Shown: positions 1 through 7,569 of the stretch, one piece after another
Numbering within the stretch: position 1 is the stretch's first letter
Layout: each line of letters begins with the position of its first letter
NCBI GenBank assembly: GCA_043784965.1
Contig: JAYVXS010000132.1
Location: forward strand, 1 to 17,284
From: JAYTQQ01 sp043784965
GTDB taxonomy: Bacteria > Bdellovibrionota > Bdellovibrionia > Bdellovibrionales > JAMPXM01
Length of the DNA stretch: 17,284 nucleotides
Direction of reading: 5' to 3'
The notes under the pieces: model-generated
Database searches by the model: none
What the model was told of the DNA's origin: nothing
What the model saw: only the letters and a program-made list of their open reading frames with translations
Program-made: the position numbers and the translations under genes

Positions 1-1
1 G

Positions 2-88
2 TCGGGCATGGTCATCATGATCATTAAGATGGTATTTGAACAAAAGCCAGCTCGCGCTGGCATCCCTGCTACCGGAAATTTAAACTAG
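2..88 (+). CDS. 3' end of an unidentified gene (partial)
   Basis: An open frame enters from the left edge and ends at TAG 86-88. The 28 visible residues begin with a hydrophobic run (GMVIMIIKMVF) followed by a polar tail (EQKPARAGIPATGNLN). This would fit a last membrane helix with a short hydrophilic C-terminus, but 28 residues are too few to name a family. The other two plus-strand frames have stops within the first 25 bases or so. It is convergent with the acyl carrier protein gene, with 20 bases between their stops and no clear terminator hairpin. Confidence 0.5.
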   Translation, partial: SGMVIMIIKMVFEQKPARAGIPATGNLN

Positions 89-108
89 CAGTTTATTAAT
101 CTGTTTAT

Positions 109-345
109 CTAACAGTGACCTTGGCGGCGTAAGTAATCGAATACTCCGCCAACGGTGCGCATGCTTTCAGCATCATCATTCGAGATCTGAATATTAAACT
201 CACGCTCCATAGCAACAACCATCTCAACCACATCCAAACTGTCAGCTTGCAAGTCCTTCATGAAGTTACACTCTGGGGCTAGCTTTGACGGATCAATTCG
301 TAAACTATTAGCTATGATCTTTTTAACACGTACTTCTAATTCCAT
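109..345 (-). CDS. Acyl carrier protein
   Basis: A 78-residue acyl carrier protein, the small acidic cytosolic protein that carries acyl chains on a phosphopantetheine arm. The modification motif is clear: QADSLDVVE with Ser36 as the attachment serine, then the typical helix VVAMEREFNIQI and the acidic segment SNDDAESMRTVGGVFDYL. The start at 345 is chosen because a strong Shine-Dalgarno (GGAGGAG on the minus strand, 351-357) precedes that ATG; an upstream in-frame ATG at 432 would add 29 residues unlike any ACP. It is not next to fabG or fabF, where the housekeeping acpP often lies, but is back to back with an acyl-CoA/ACP synthetase gene. It may serve that enzyme or a special lipid pathway; a housekeeping role cannot be excluded because the sequence is close to ordinary AcpP. 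Confidence 0.93.
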   Translation of the reverse strand: MELEVRVKKIIANSLRIDPSKLAPECNFMKDLQADSLDVVEMVVAMEREFNIQISNDDAESMRTVGGVFDYLRRQGHC

Positions 346-401
346 TTTTCTCCTCCAAGTAAGGGATTGCCAGCCAATAAGATCTTGAAATATCTCGAAG
401 C

Positions 402-423
402 TGTCAAGTGCAATGAATTGACA
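402..423. promoter_or_regulatory. Back-to-back -35 boxes between ACP and acyl-CoA synthetase genes
   Basis: TGTCAA (402-407) and TTGACA (418-423) are perfect inverted 6-bp arms 10 bp apart. Each reads as a consensus -35 box for the gene it faces. For the plus strand, TGGAAT at 441-446 lies 17 bp downstream; for the minus strand, GATCTT lies 17 bp downstream. Both -10 boxes are poor, so the promoters probably need help. The symmetrical arrangement could also be a binding site for one dimeric regulator acting on both genes. That is inferred from geometry only. Confidence 0.4.
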
Positions 424-489
424 AGTCCCCACAGCTTAGCTGGAATGAAGGCTGCGATAAAACAGTTTTAAAGCAGCGCTGGAGGCAGT

Positions 490-2262
490 ATGGAACCCAA
501 AGAAACTACGATTTGTCAGCATTTCTTATATCACTGTAAGAACCGGCCCGAAGCTATTGCTTTAATGCTTTGTAGCAACCAAAGCAGCAAAGACTTCACT
601 TGGGCAGATTATTTTGCAACAGTTCATTCGCTTGCTGCAGGATTACTCAATTTAGGCCTTAAAAAGGGCGACCGAATCGGCATTATGTCAAAAACGAGAC
701 TTGAATGGTCTTATGCTGATATGGCCATATTATCAATTGGTGCGGTTACGGTTCCACTGTTTCACAATACACTACCTGAAGATGTTTCTTATATTTTAAA
801 AGACGCAAAAATGAGGGCGGTCTTTATTGAGCGTCCTAACTTACTAAAAGACGCTCAGGTTAAAAGTGCCTTTGCAGCAGTTCCAAATCATATTTTCTTC
901 GAAGGCTTAGATTTAATTTCGGGTCTAAACTCAGGGCAAAATTTTGGGCAAATTTCTGAGCAAAATAATTTGAACCTGGAATCTTTGATTCAATCGGGTC
1001 GCGAATTTATTAAAAAAACAAAATTTAACTTGGAAGATTCAATTGGGTCACTCGATATGGATCAGCTTGCAACGATTATTTACACATCAGGTACAACCGG
1101 CAGACCTAAAGGGGTTAGTCTGGGTCATCGACAAATGGTCAATGAGGCGCAAACCTTTAAGTTGGTGGGAATGACAGAGTTTGATCGCTCAATGCCATTT
1201 TTACCATTCGCTCACGTACTCGGACGAATCGAGATTTGGGGGCATGCCTTGGTCGGCTATACAATGGCCTTTGGATTAGATCCAGATCGTATAAGAGACA
1301 ATCTTGTTTTAACCAAGCCCAGTATCATTTTGGCAGTGCCTAGACTCTTTGAAAAAATTCACTCAGGACTTTTACATCAAATTGAAAATCAGCCAGTGAA
1401 AAAATTAATTTTTGCTTGGGCCGTTCGTGTTGGCGTTGAAGTGGTCGAGCGGCGCCATAAACGCCAATTTCTATCGCTTAAACTGGCTTCACAATATGTT
1501 TTGGCTAAGAAATTGGTGTTTAGTAAAATTCTCGATAAAATGGGTGGTAAAATCACTCGTGCGGTATGTGGTGGTGCTGGCTTAGATCCAAAGATGGCGC
1601 TGTTCTTTGAAGCTGTTGGTATTACTATCTTTGAAGGCTATGGTTTGACTGAGACCACTGCTGCAGTAACAGTGAATACGCCAAGTCACTACCGTCATGG
1701 AAGTGTTGGCAAGCCAATCGGCAAAACTAAAATTAAAATCGCGGCGGATGGTGAAATTCTAGTGAATGGTCCATTGGTTATGACAGGATACTATCAAGAT
1801 CCTGAAGGCACCGCCAAGTCTCTGAATAATGGCTGGTTTCACACTGGGGACATTGGTGAGTTTACCGAGGATGGATATTTGCGTGTCACCGATAGAAAAA
1901 AGGATTTAATTAAAACCAGTAACGGAAAATACGTTGCCCCACAAAAAATTGAAAGCATGCTCAAGACTCACAATTTAATTTCACAGGTCCATATAGTCGG
2001 ACACAGTCGAAAATACATTACCGCCTTAATTACTTTGAATCCAGAGCAGGTTCATATCGCTGATGATAATATTAAAAGTCAGGTAGCCAATATTATTAGT
2101 CTCGTCAATGCTCGTTTAGGTGAACATGAACTGATAAAAGATTACAAAATTTTATCCAAAGACTTTACGGTTGAAAGTGGCGAGATCACGCCTTCTATGA
2201 AAATCCGCAAACTTATTGTCGAAAAAAACTATAAGAGCGAGATTGATTCGCTCTATCATTAA
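490..2262 (+). CDS. Long-chain acyl-CoA / acyl-ACP synthetase (AMP-forming, FadD15-like)
   Basis: A 590-residue adenylate-forming ligase that activates a fatty acid with ATP and transfers it to CoA, or possibly to ACP. Motifs in order: phosphate-binding loop YTSGTTGRPKG (198-208), GYGLTET (383-389), TGD (452-454), and the hinge region DRKKDLIKTSNGK (468-480) leading into the C-terminal lid. The long linker before the lid and the TSNGKYVAP segment are typical of the long-chain (ACSL/FadD15) branch rather than short-chain enzymes. No transmembrane segment is evident. The start has GGAGG at 481-485. The divergent neighbour is an acyl carrier protein, which makes acyl-ACP formation from exogenous fatty acids, such as lipids taken from another cell, an attractive guess. 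The substrate cannot be read from the sequence. A palindromic element follows the stop. Confidence 0.9.
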   Translation: MEPKETTICQHFLYHCKNRPEAIALMLCSNQSSKDFTWADYFATVHSLAAGLLNLGLKKGDRIGIMSKTRLEWSYADMAILSIGAVTVPLFHNTLPEDVSYILKDAKMRAVFIERPNLLKDAQVKSAFAAVPNHIFFEGLDLISGLNSGQNFGQISEQNNLNLESLIQSGREFIKKTKFNLEDSIGSLDMDQLATIIYTSGTTGRPKGVSLGHRQMVNEAQTFKLVGMTEFDRSMPFLPFAHVLGRIEIWGHALVGYTMAFGLDPDRIRDNLVLTKPSIILAVPRLFEKIHSGLLHQIENQPVKKLIFAWAVRVGVEVVERRHKRQFLSLKLASQYVLAKKLVFSKILDKMGGKITRAVCGGAGLDPKMALFFEAVGITIFEGYGLTETTAAVTVNTPSHYRHGSVGKPIGKTKIKIAADGEILVNGPLVMTGYYQDPEGTAKSLNNGWFHTGDIGEFTEDGYLRVTDRKKDLIKTSNGKYVAPQKIESMLKTHNLISQVHIVGHSRKYITALITLNPEQVHIADDNIKSQVANIISLVNARLGEHELIKDYKILSKDFTVESGEITPSMKIRKLIVEKNYKSEIDSLYH

Positions 2263-2308
2263 TGGCTCATAGTAGGCGTTAGGCGTTAGACATTAGACAG
2301 AGGGCGCT

Positions 2309-2536
2309 CTAGCCCGGATATTTCATCAGTTTTCTGTTGCAATCGCCGCTTCGCTAGTCTGGGCGCTTCGCTAGTCTGGGCGCTTCGCTAGTCTGGGCTC
2401 TTCGCTCCTGGCGTTTTCGAGACCTTTTCATTGCGACAACCTGCTTTGAGGTTGCCTCACTCAAAGGTCTCTCAAGCGCCAGGCCAGTCTGCGAATCAAG
2501 GATTTCACGACGAAACTGATGAAATATCCGGGCTAG
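2309..2536. repeat. Palindromic repeat element (MITE/REP-like)
   Basis: A non-coding 228-bp unit bounded by perfect 24-bp inverted arms (2309-2332 and 2513-2536). Their outer four bases are CTAG and the next bases CCCGGATATTTCATCAG. Nested inside are further inverted segments: CCTGGCG (2407-2413) against CGCCAGG (2477-2483), GAGACCTTT (2419-2427) against AAAGGTCTC (2463-2471), and CAACCT (2437-2442) against AGGTTG (2449-2454). The regions between also resemble each other when inverted, so the whole could fold as one long imperfect hairpin. It has no transposase frame. The shape fits a miniature inverted-repeat element or large REP-type repeat. CTAG at both outer ends could be the end of the arm or a 4-bp target duplication. 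It may also end transcription of the synthetase gene. Confidence 0.7.
2347..2397. repeat. 17-bp tandem repeat, three perfect copies
   Basis: CGCTTCGCTAGTCTGGG occurs three times head to tail (2347-2363, 2364-2380, 2381-2397), followed by a decaying fourth copy (CTCTTCGCTCC). It lies in the left arm of the palindromic element. The right arm has only one inverted relative (TTCGCAGACTGGCC when read on the opposite strand). The array therefore looks like a local expansion of one arm, and copy number may vary between strains. Confidence 0.85.
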
Positions 2537-2583
2537 TTCTCTGATAAATTAGTAGTTGGCGCTCAAAGCTCAGGAAATCGGCT

Positions 2584-2611
2584 TTGACAGAGCTCTTCTC
2601 ATAAATATACT
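2584..2611 (+). promoter_or_regulatory. Sigma-70-type promoter of lspA
   Basis: TTGACA (2584-2589) and TATACT (2606-2611) are separated by 16 bp, a near-consensus promoter. Transcription would start around 2618-2621, at or just before the ATG at 2621, so the mRNA may be leaderless. The promoter lies 47 bp beyond the palindromic element and gives lspA its own transcription. Confidence 0.65.
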
Positions 2612-2620
2612 TTGAGATGG

Positions 2621-3172
2621 ATGCCTCAACAAAAGCTAAAAAGTTTAAGTCCGAAAATGCAATCAAGTCTTTTGAGAGCCCGAGAGGCCATCTATATTTT
2701 GTTGATTTTGTCTGCCACAATTTTGCTTGACCAGGTCACGAAAACTTGGGCAAAGGGCGCACTTCGCTCCCGAGAAGCCATTGAATTTGCCAATGGGATG
2801 TTCAGGCTAGAATACGCAGAAAATCCAGGTGCTTTTTTGGGTTTAGGTGGCGGACTTTCGGCAAATGCTCGCTTTTGGATTTTCACGGTTTTGGTTGCGG
2901 GATTTCTAATTTTTGCCGCAGTATCTTTGTTTCGCATGCAATCGGACCGTACCCAACAAATAGGTCTTGCGCTTTTGGTTGGCGGCGGACTTGGCAATCT
3001 CTGGGATCGCCTACTTTACCAGCGCGTCGTGGATTTTATGAATCTAGGTTTGGGAGATTTACGGACTGGGATTTTCAATTTTGCTGACTTCGCAATTGTG
3101 ATTGGAATCTGTCTAATGCTTTTTGGCCAATATTTAACCGGTAAAGCGATAAAAGTCCAAAAACTGAGTTAG
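2621..3172 (+). CDS. lspA: Lipoprotein signal peptidase (signal peptidase II)
   Basis: Inner-membrane aspartic protease that removes the signal peptide from diacylglyceryl-modified prolipoproteins. The family blocks are all present: a first membrane helix running into DQVTK, then NPGAFLG, the periplasmic GGGLGNLWDR with a catalytic Asp, VVDFMNLG, and FNFADFAI with the second catalytic Asp, followed by a last membrane helix. From ATG 2621 it has 183 residues. ATG 2657 would give 171, closer to the usual 160-170, and TTG 2612 is also in frame. None has a good Shine-Dalgarno. ATG 2621 is preferred because the promoter's -10 box ends nine bases before it; 2657 remains possible. It is monocistronic as far as can be seen. 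Confidence 0.92.
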   Translation: MPQQKLKSLSPKMQSSLLRAREAIYILLILSATILLDQVTKTWAKGALRSREAIEFANGMFRLEYAENPGAFLGLGGGLSANARFWIFTVLVAGFLIFAAVSLFRMQSDRTQQIGLALLVGGGLGNLWDRLLYQRVVDFMNLGLGDLRTGIFNFADFAIVIGICLMLFGQYLTGKAIKVQKLS

Positions 3173-3208
3173 GGGCCCGTCAAAAAATTAGTGTTCCTCT
3201 GCGGCATC

Positions 3209-3252
3209 CACCGGGTATCCTTGGATACACGTCGTTGGTCCTAAGTCCGGTG
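3209..3252. other. Nested inverted repeats between lspA and hppD
   Basis: CACCGG (3209-3214) pairs with CCGGTG (3247-3252) and encloses a perfect hairpin GTATCC-TT-GGATAC (3215-3228). The structure lies upstream of the predicted hppD promoter, so it would be in the 3' tail of lspA mRNA or act as DNA. No U-run follows, so it is not an intrinsic terminator. Nothing else was recognised in the 250-base gap apart from the promoter at 3355-3383. Confidence 0.4.
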
Positions 3253-3354
3253 CGCCTGAATCTAACCCAAATCTGGGCAAAAAAACGAGCTCTTATTATT
3301 TGGCCGGTCATAAAAGGACATTTCTAAGCGGCGCAAAATTAGTTTAAAAGCACT

Positions 3355-3383
3355 TTGTCATAGTATAGCCATGCGAGTATAAA
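3355..3383 (+). promoter_or_regulatory. Promoter of the hppD-hmgA-ribD operon
   Basis: TTGTCA (3355-3360) and TATAAA (3378-3383) lie 17 bp apart, each one mismatch from consensus. The expected transcript start near 3390 leaves a leader of about 33 bases ending in an AAGGCGG ribosome site before the ATG at 3423. Confidence 0.6.
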
Positions 3384-3422
3384 TGATCTCGATAATTAAA
3401 TGAGTTTTGAAAGGCGGCAGAA

Positions 3423-4484
3423 ATGGATAATCCACTAGGGCTAGATGGCATTGAGTTTTTGGAGTTTTGCGCAGAAGACGAAAAATTTTTAGCCAAGAAG
3501 TTTCAGCAATTCGGAATGACAGAAGTTGCGCGCCACAAAAACCTAGCCCTCAAGCTTTTTCGTCAGAACGATATTCATTTTATAATCAATCAAACTGAAA
3601 ACTCATTCGCTGCTGAATTTAAAAAAATGCATGGCCCCTCGATTTGCGGCATGGGAATCAGGGTAAAGGATGCCAAGATTGCTCTTGAAATGGCAGCAAA
3701 GCGGGGCGCTCGCGTATTTACTGGTGGCGAAAAAACTTCTTCTTGGAGCCTTCCCGCAATCTATGGGATCGGCGACTCGCTAGTTTATTTTATTGATCAA
3801 TATACGCCCTCCCCAAAGGGGACGCCGACATTTGACCGCGGAGACATTTATCAAAAATTTGAATTTATTGATGAACAACATTATCCGAGTGGTAAAAATT
3901 TGATTATGATAGACCACCTCACAAACAATGTACCAAAGGGCGAAATGCAGAAATGGTGCGATTTTTATGAAAAGGTTTTTGGTTTTAAAGAACAGAGGTT
4001 TTTCGATATTCGAGGAAAAAAGACCGGTCTACTTTCAAAGGTCATGAGGTCCCCTTGTCAGAAATTTTCTATTCCGATCAATGAACCAACAGAAGGGATG
4101 TCGCAAATTCAGGAATATTTGGATGAATATAAGGGCTCTGGAATACAGCACGTCGCCTTTTTGACTGAAAATATTTGTCGCGACGTAGAGGCACTATATA
4201 AAGCGGGAATTGAGTTTTTAGATCGACCAACAGATGCCTATTACGAAATGCTCCCTGGCAGACTGCCGAATATAAAAGAAAGTTTGAGTGAGCTACAACG
4301 ACTTGCCATCTTGGCCGATGGGGACAAAGAGGGATATCTTCTGCAGTTATTTACTAAAAATCAATTTGGTCCAATATTTATCGAATTGATTCAACGGTGT
4401 GGACATGATGGTTTTGGCGATGGGAACTTTCAGGCATTATTTGATGCCATGGAGGCCGATCAAGCAAAAAGAGGGGTGCTATAA
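3423..4484 (+). CDS. hppD: 4-hydroxyphenylpyruvate dioxygenase
   Basis: Fe(II) enzyme of tyrosine degradation that converts 4-hydroxyphenylpyruvate and O2 to homogentisate and CO2. The 353-residue length is typical of bacterial HPPD. It has two vicinal-oxygen-chelate halves. The three iron ligands are visible in the C-terminal half: His165 (MIDHLTNNV), His243 (GIQHVAFLT) and Glu321 (PIFIELIQR). First gene of an operon: its TAA shares one base with the ATG of hmgA (4482-4486, TAATG). A leader with an AAGGCGG site and a good promoter precede it. Its product is the direct substrate of the next enzyme. The hydroxylase that makes tyrosine from phenylalanine is encoded on the other strand about 3 kb away. 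Confidence 0.96.
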   Translation: MDNPLGLDGIEFLEFCAEDEKFLAKKFQQFGMTEVARHKNLALKLFRQNDIHFIINQTENSFAAEFKKMHGPSICGMGIRVKDAKIALEMAAKRGARVFTGGEKTSSWSLPAIYGIGDSLVYFIDQYTPSPKGTPTFDRGDIYQKFEFIDEQHYPSGKNLIMIDHLTNNVPKGEMQKWCDFYEKVFGFKEQRFFDIRGKKTGLLSKVMRSPCQKFSIPINEPTEGMSQIQEYLDEYKGSGIQHVAFLTENICRDVEALYKAGIEFLDRPTDAYYEMLPGRLPNIKESLSELQRLAILADGDKEGYLLQLFTKNQFGPIFIELIQRCGHDGFGDGNFQALFDAMEADQAKRGVL

Positions 4485-5593
4485 TGTATCACTTCAAACA
4501 AGGTGAGCCGACAAGACAAGCGCACAAAGGAATTCCAGAAGGTCAATTTGAAGAAGAACAAGGGCAAGGTGGTTTTTTTGGCCCGGTATCACATCTCATA
4601 AAAGATAAGCCAAGTACGCGCTGGACCAATATCGAAGGAAATTTGAAGCCACGCATGTATGATGTTATTAAAATGGTCCCGGAAGCGCAAGACGACTTCA
4701 GACAAAGAATGCTTTTTAATAAGGACGTGACACTTTCATATGCGTGGATGAGGCCTTCAAAAAAACCAAAAGCCTTGCGCAATGCGGATGGCGACTGGAT
4801 GTATTTCTGTCATAAAGGTACGGGAGTGGTTTTGACTGAATATGGTCTCTTAGAATTCAAGGCCGGCAGCTACATCTGTATTCAGAAATGCATAACCCAT
4901 AGTTTTATTGTAAATGAAGCGACTGAATTTTTCGTCATAGAAAGTTGTTCGAGTCACTTCAGAGAACCAGATCGCGGCATCCTTGGACGTCATATTCCCT
5001 GGGACATTAACGCGCTAGGTACGCCGAACCTTGATGGGCTAAATAGATTTATGCGAGAAAAAAACATCGATATTCGGGAAATTCATATCAAACACGCCGA
5101 AGAAATAACCAAAATTTCTTACGATGAGAATATTTTTGATGTAAAGGGCTGGAAGGGCGATCTTTTTCCGTTCACGCTACATATTGATCATTTGATGCCC
5201 GTGATGAGCCATCGCGCCCACCTTCCGCCAAGTGTACATTCGACATTTGTAGCTAATAATTTTGTTATTTGTACTTTTTGCCCGCGACCACTTGAAGAAG
5301 ATGCTGACGCCTTAAAAGTGCCGTTTTATCATCAGAATATGGATTACGATGAAGTTCTATTCTACCATGCTGGCGATTTTTTCAGTCGAGATAATTTACA
5401 CGTAGGTATGATGAGTTTTCATCCGGTGGGGTTTCCGCATGGGCCGCATCCAAAGGCGATTGCTAAGGTGAGTGCGCGCACCCATACAGACGAATATGCG
5501 GTGATGGTGGATGCACGATGGCCGCTTAACCGCGATCCAGCTATTGAAAAAGTTGAGCTCAATGACTATTGGAAATCATGGCAGAAAAAATAA
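4484..5593 (+). CDS. hmgA: Homogentisate 1,2-dioxygenase (short form)
   Basis: Fe(II) dioxygenase that opens the homogentisate ring to 4-maleylacetoacetate. The N-terminus has the family signature (GEPTRQAHKG, then GGFFGPVSHL). The candidate iron ligands are His283 (FYHQNMDYDE), Glu290 and His319 (FPHGPHP). The 36-residue distance from first to last ligand matches my recollection of the human enzyme (335 to 371). At 369 residues it is clearly shorter than classical HGD (about 430-445). Translation is coupled to hppD by a one-base overlap. The last 16 bases overlap the ATG chosen for ribD. Without the downstream isomerase and hydrolase, neither of which is in this window, homogentisate or maleylacetoacetate would have to be handled by genes elsewhere. 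Confidence 0.92.
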   Translation: MYHFKQGEPTRQAHKGIPEGQFEEEQGQGGFFGPVSHLIKDKPSTRWTNIEGNLKPRMYDVIKMVPEAQDDFRQRMLFNKDVTLSYAWMRPSKKPKALRNADGDWMYFCHKGTGVVLTEYGLLEFKAGSYICIQKCITHSFIVNEATEFFVIESCSSHFREPDRGILGRHIPWDINALGTPNLDGLNRFMREKNIDIREIHIKHAEEITKISYDENIFDVKGWKGDLFPFTLHIDHLMPVMSHRAHLPPSVHSTFVANNFVICTFCPRPLEEDADALKVPFYHQNMDYDEVLFYHAGDFFSRDNLHVGMMSFHPVGFPHGPHPKAIAKVSARTHTDEYAVMVDARWPLNRDPAIEKVELNDYWKSWQKK

Positions 5594-6741
5594 TCCCGCT
5601 AGTGATATCTCCACATGAAGCGATGAAGCTGGCAATTGCAGAAGCAAAAAAAGGCCATGGTTGGGTATCGCCAAATCCCGTCGTAGGCTGTGTGATTCTT
5701 GATAGTCGCGGAAAACTATTGAGTACTGGATATCATAAAAAAGTCGGCGAACCCCACGCCGAAGTCGAGGCACTTCAAAAGATTAAAGATCCACTTTTGT
5801 TAAAAGGGGCACATCTTTTTGTCACACTTGAGCCTTGCGCACACTTTGGTCGGACACCCCCGTGTGCTGATATGTTAGCAAGCCTTCCTTTAAAGGAAGT
5901 GACCTATGGTTTACTTGATCCTAATCCAAAAGTTTCAGGTCGTGGGGCTGAGAAAATCCGCGCTGCCGGAGTTAAGTGCTCAAGCTGGGTAGAGTTTTCA
6001 GGTACGACTTCACTAGAAATTGAAGTCGAATTAAATGAACTCATTGAAATTTTTCTATTTAACCAACGCCAACAAAAAACATTTGTTGCTTTGAAAGTTG
6101 CGACTTCTCTCGATGGTCAAATGAGCTTAAGGTCTGGTGAAAGCAAATGGATCACTGGTGAGGCCGCGCGAAAATTTAGTCATGAGTTGCGCGCCCAATA
6201 TGACGCTGTTGTCATTGGTAAAAACACATTCTTAAAAGATGATCCAAAATTAAATGTTCGCCTGAGCGGATTCGAAAAACATGAAAACGCTGTAGTATTA
6301 ATAGATCCGGCCGGCGAATGTTTTTCTCAGCTGGCGGCATCCAATCTTGCTAAGGTTCGAGGTCCTAATAAAATATTTATTGCTACAATTGAAGGGATGA
6401 GCTCGATAGAAAACCAACAGATTTTGCGAGTTAAAAAAAATGCTGCTGGCAAAATGGATCTTGAGCACCTACTCATGTTGCTTTGGAAAAGTGAAATTAA
6501 ATCTATTTTCGTTGAGGGCGGAGCTCTGACTTTTTCTGGATTTTTAGAGTTGCATCGATTTCAAAGACTCCATCTCTTTTTGGGCGCGAATCTAATTGGT
6601 CGCGCCCACGGCCTCTCATGGACCGAACAATTCGGCGCTGAAAAAATGTCCGATCGCCTTGAGTTGAGCGAGTTGTCACCAATTAAGCTTGGCAAAGATT
6701 TATATCTGAGTCTCTGTCCATCATCGAAAGATGTCGGTTGA
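5578..6741 (+). CDS. ribD: Riboflavin biosynthesis protein RibD (deaminase/reductase)
   Basis: Bifunctional enzyme of riboflavin synthesis: the N-terminal zinc deaminase acts on the pyrimidine product of GTP cyclohydrolase II, and the C-terminal domain reduces the ribosyl side chain. Zinc ligands appear as His60-Ala-Glu62 and Cys87/Cys96 in EPCAHFGRTPPC (85-96). The reductase half begins near VALKVATSLDGQMS and has the Gly-rich FVEGGALTFSGFL. From ATG 5578 it has 387 residues, usual for RibD. The start overlaps hmgA by 16 bases, so it is co-translated with the tyrosine genes. A TTG at 5569 is a less likely start. No other rib gene is nearby, which is unusual; its position at the end of a catabolic operon may be accidental. 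Confidence 0.94.
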   Translation: MAEKIIPLVISPHEAMKLAIAEAKKGHGWVSPNPVVGCVILDSRGKLLSTGYHKKVGEPHAEVEALQKIKDPLLLKGAHLFVTLEPCAHFGRTPPCADMLASLPLKEVTYGLLDPNPKVSGRGAEKIRAAGVKCSSWVEFSGTTSLEIEVELNELIEIFLFNQRQQKTFVALKVATSLDGQMSLRSGESKWITGEAARKFSHELRAQYDAVVIGKNTFLKDDPKLNVRLSGFEKHENAVVLIDPAGECFSQLAASNLAKVRGPNKIFIATIEGMSSIENQQILRVKKNAAGKMDLEHLLMLLWKSEIKSIFVEGGALTFSGFLELHRFQRLHLFLGANLIGRAHGLSWTEQFGAEKMSDRLELSELSPIKLGKDLYLSLCPSSKDVG

Positions 6742-6807
6742 GCAATGATTGAGTGTTATTGATGAGATAGTAATCCAATTTAAAGGCCGATTTAAAAGCC
6801 TGATGAT

Positions 6808-7569
6808 TTAAACTGAATCTTTGAGTCGAAGTTTACGAATATTTTGTTGAAGCACAGCCTCTAAAACCTTGAGCTCTTCATAAGTTGGTTCATTTTCTAA
6901 TAAAATTCGGCAAAGAGTTTTCTCTGCATTGACATAGCGATTTTCGAGCTTAAAGCCTAGTGCCTCGAGCCAATTATGAATACTTTTTTGCGGAAAAAAC
7001 TGGGGTCGCCTTCGATCTTCCGAAACAACCAAGCTAGGTTTTTGAAAGTTAGAAAAGTGCGAACTAAATATATAGCAAGCCAGCAGAACGGCATGTGAGA
7101 TATTCAGGCTGGTGAACTCTCCGTAGGTTGGCAGACGACAAACATGATGAAAAAGACTCAGGTCAGAATGCGAAAGTCCATCGTCCTCGGGTCCAAACAC
7201 CAAGTAGATACGACTGAACTCAAGAGTCTCGCGGGCGACAATTTCTCCCATGCGAACATCTAAAAACTCGGCGGACTTTGAGCGTAAATCACGAGCACTT
7301 AGCGCAATTCGAATGCCTTCGGGTTCCTTGGCGAAAAAATCCTCAAAGCATGAATATACCCTTACCTTGCGAAGCATTTCTTGTGCCCCAGCGGCGCCTT
7401 CTTTGGCCTGATCATTGAGTTCACATTGTGGGGCAATGCAAATAAAATCGCCACCGCCCATATTAGTGAGTGCACGGGCGCACATTCCGATATTGCGAGG
7501 ATAAATTGGCCGTACTAGAACGACACTAAGCTCGGGCCTAAATTTTTGTGGCAAGCTGGATTCCGTCAT
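6808..7569 (-). CDS. trmJ: tRNA/rRNA 2'-O-methyltransferase, TrmJ-like SPOUT family
   Basis: A 253-residue SAM-dependent SPOUT methyltransferase, most like TrmJ, which methylates the ribose of nucleotide 32 in the anticodon loop of certain tRNAs. Family blocks: VLVRPIYPRNIGMCARAL (17-34), the knot motif YLVFGPEDDGL (122-132), and LPTYGEFTSLNISHAV (146-161), where the SLN-S-AV segment closes the SAM-binding knot. A C-terminal helical tail of about 80 residues follows, as in TrmJ. A minus-strand AGGAA site precedes the ATG at 7569. The start lies 32 bases inside the end of the hydroxylase gene, so the two are translationally coupled. TrmL or another TrmH-class enzyme is less likely because of the length and the PRNIG motif. 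Confidence 0.88.
   Translation of the reverse strand: MTESSLPQKFRPELSVVLVRPIYPRNIGMCARALTNMGGGDFICIAPQCELNDQAKEGAAGAQEMLRKVRVYSCFEDFFAKEPEGIRIALSARDLRSKSAEFLDVRMGEIVARETLEFSRIYLVFGPEDDGLSHSDLSLFHHVCRLPTYGEFTSLNISHAVLLACYIFSSHFSNFQKPSLVVSEDRRRPQFFPQKSIHNWLEALGFKLENRYVNAEKTLCRILLENEPTYEELKVLEAVLQQNIRKLRLKDSV

Noticed and set aside
2505..2720. A minus-strand frame across the end of the palindromic element and the lspA start
   Set aside because: It runs through the inverted-repeat arm, the lspA promoter and the coding region; no motif and no ribosome site.
6742..6807. Terminator between the convergent ribD and trmJ genes
   Set aside because: Only a 4-bp AGGC/GCCT stem with a 10-base loop was found; too weak to call.
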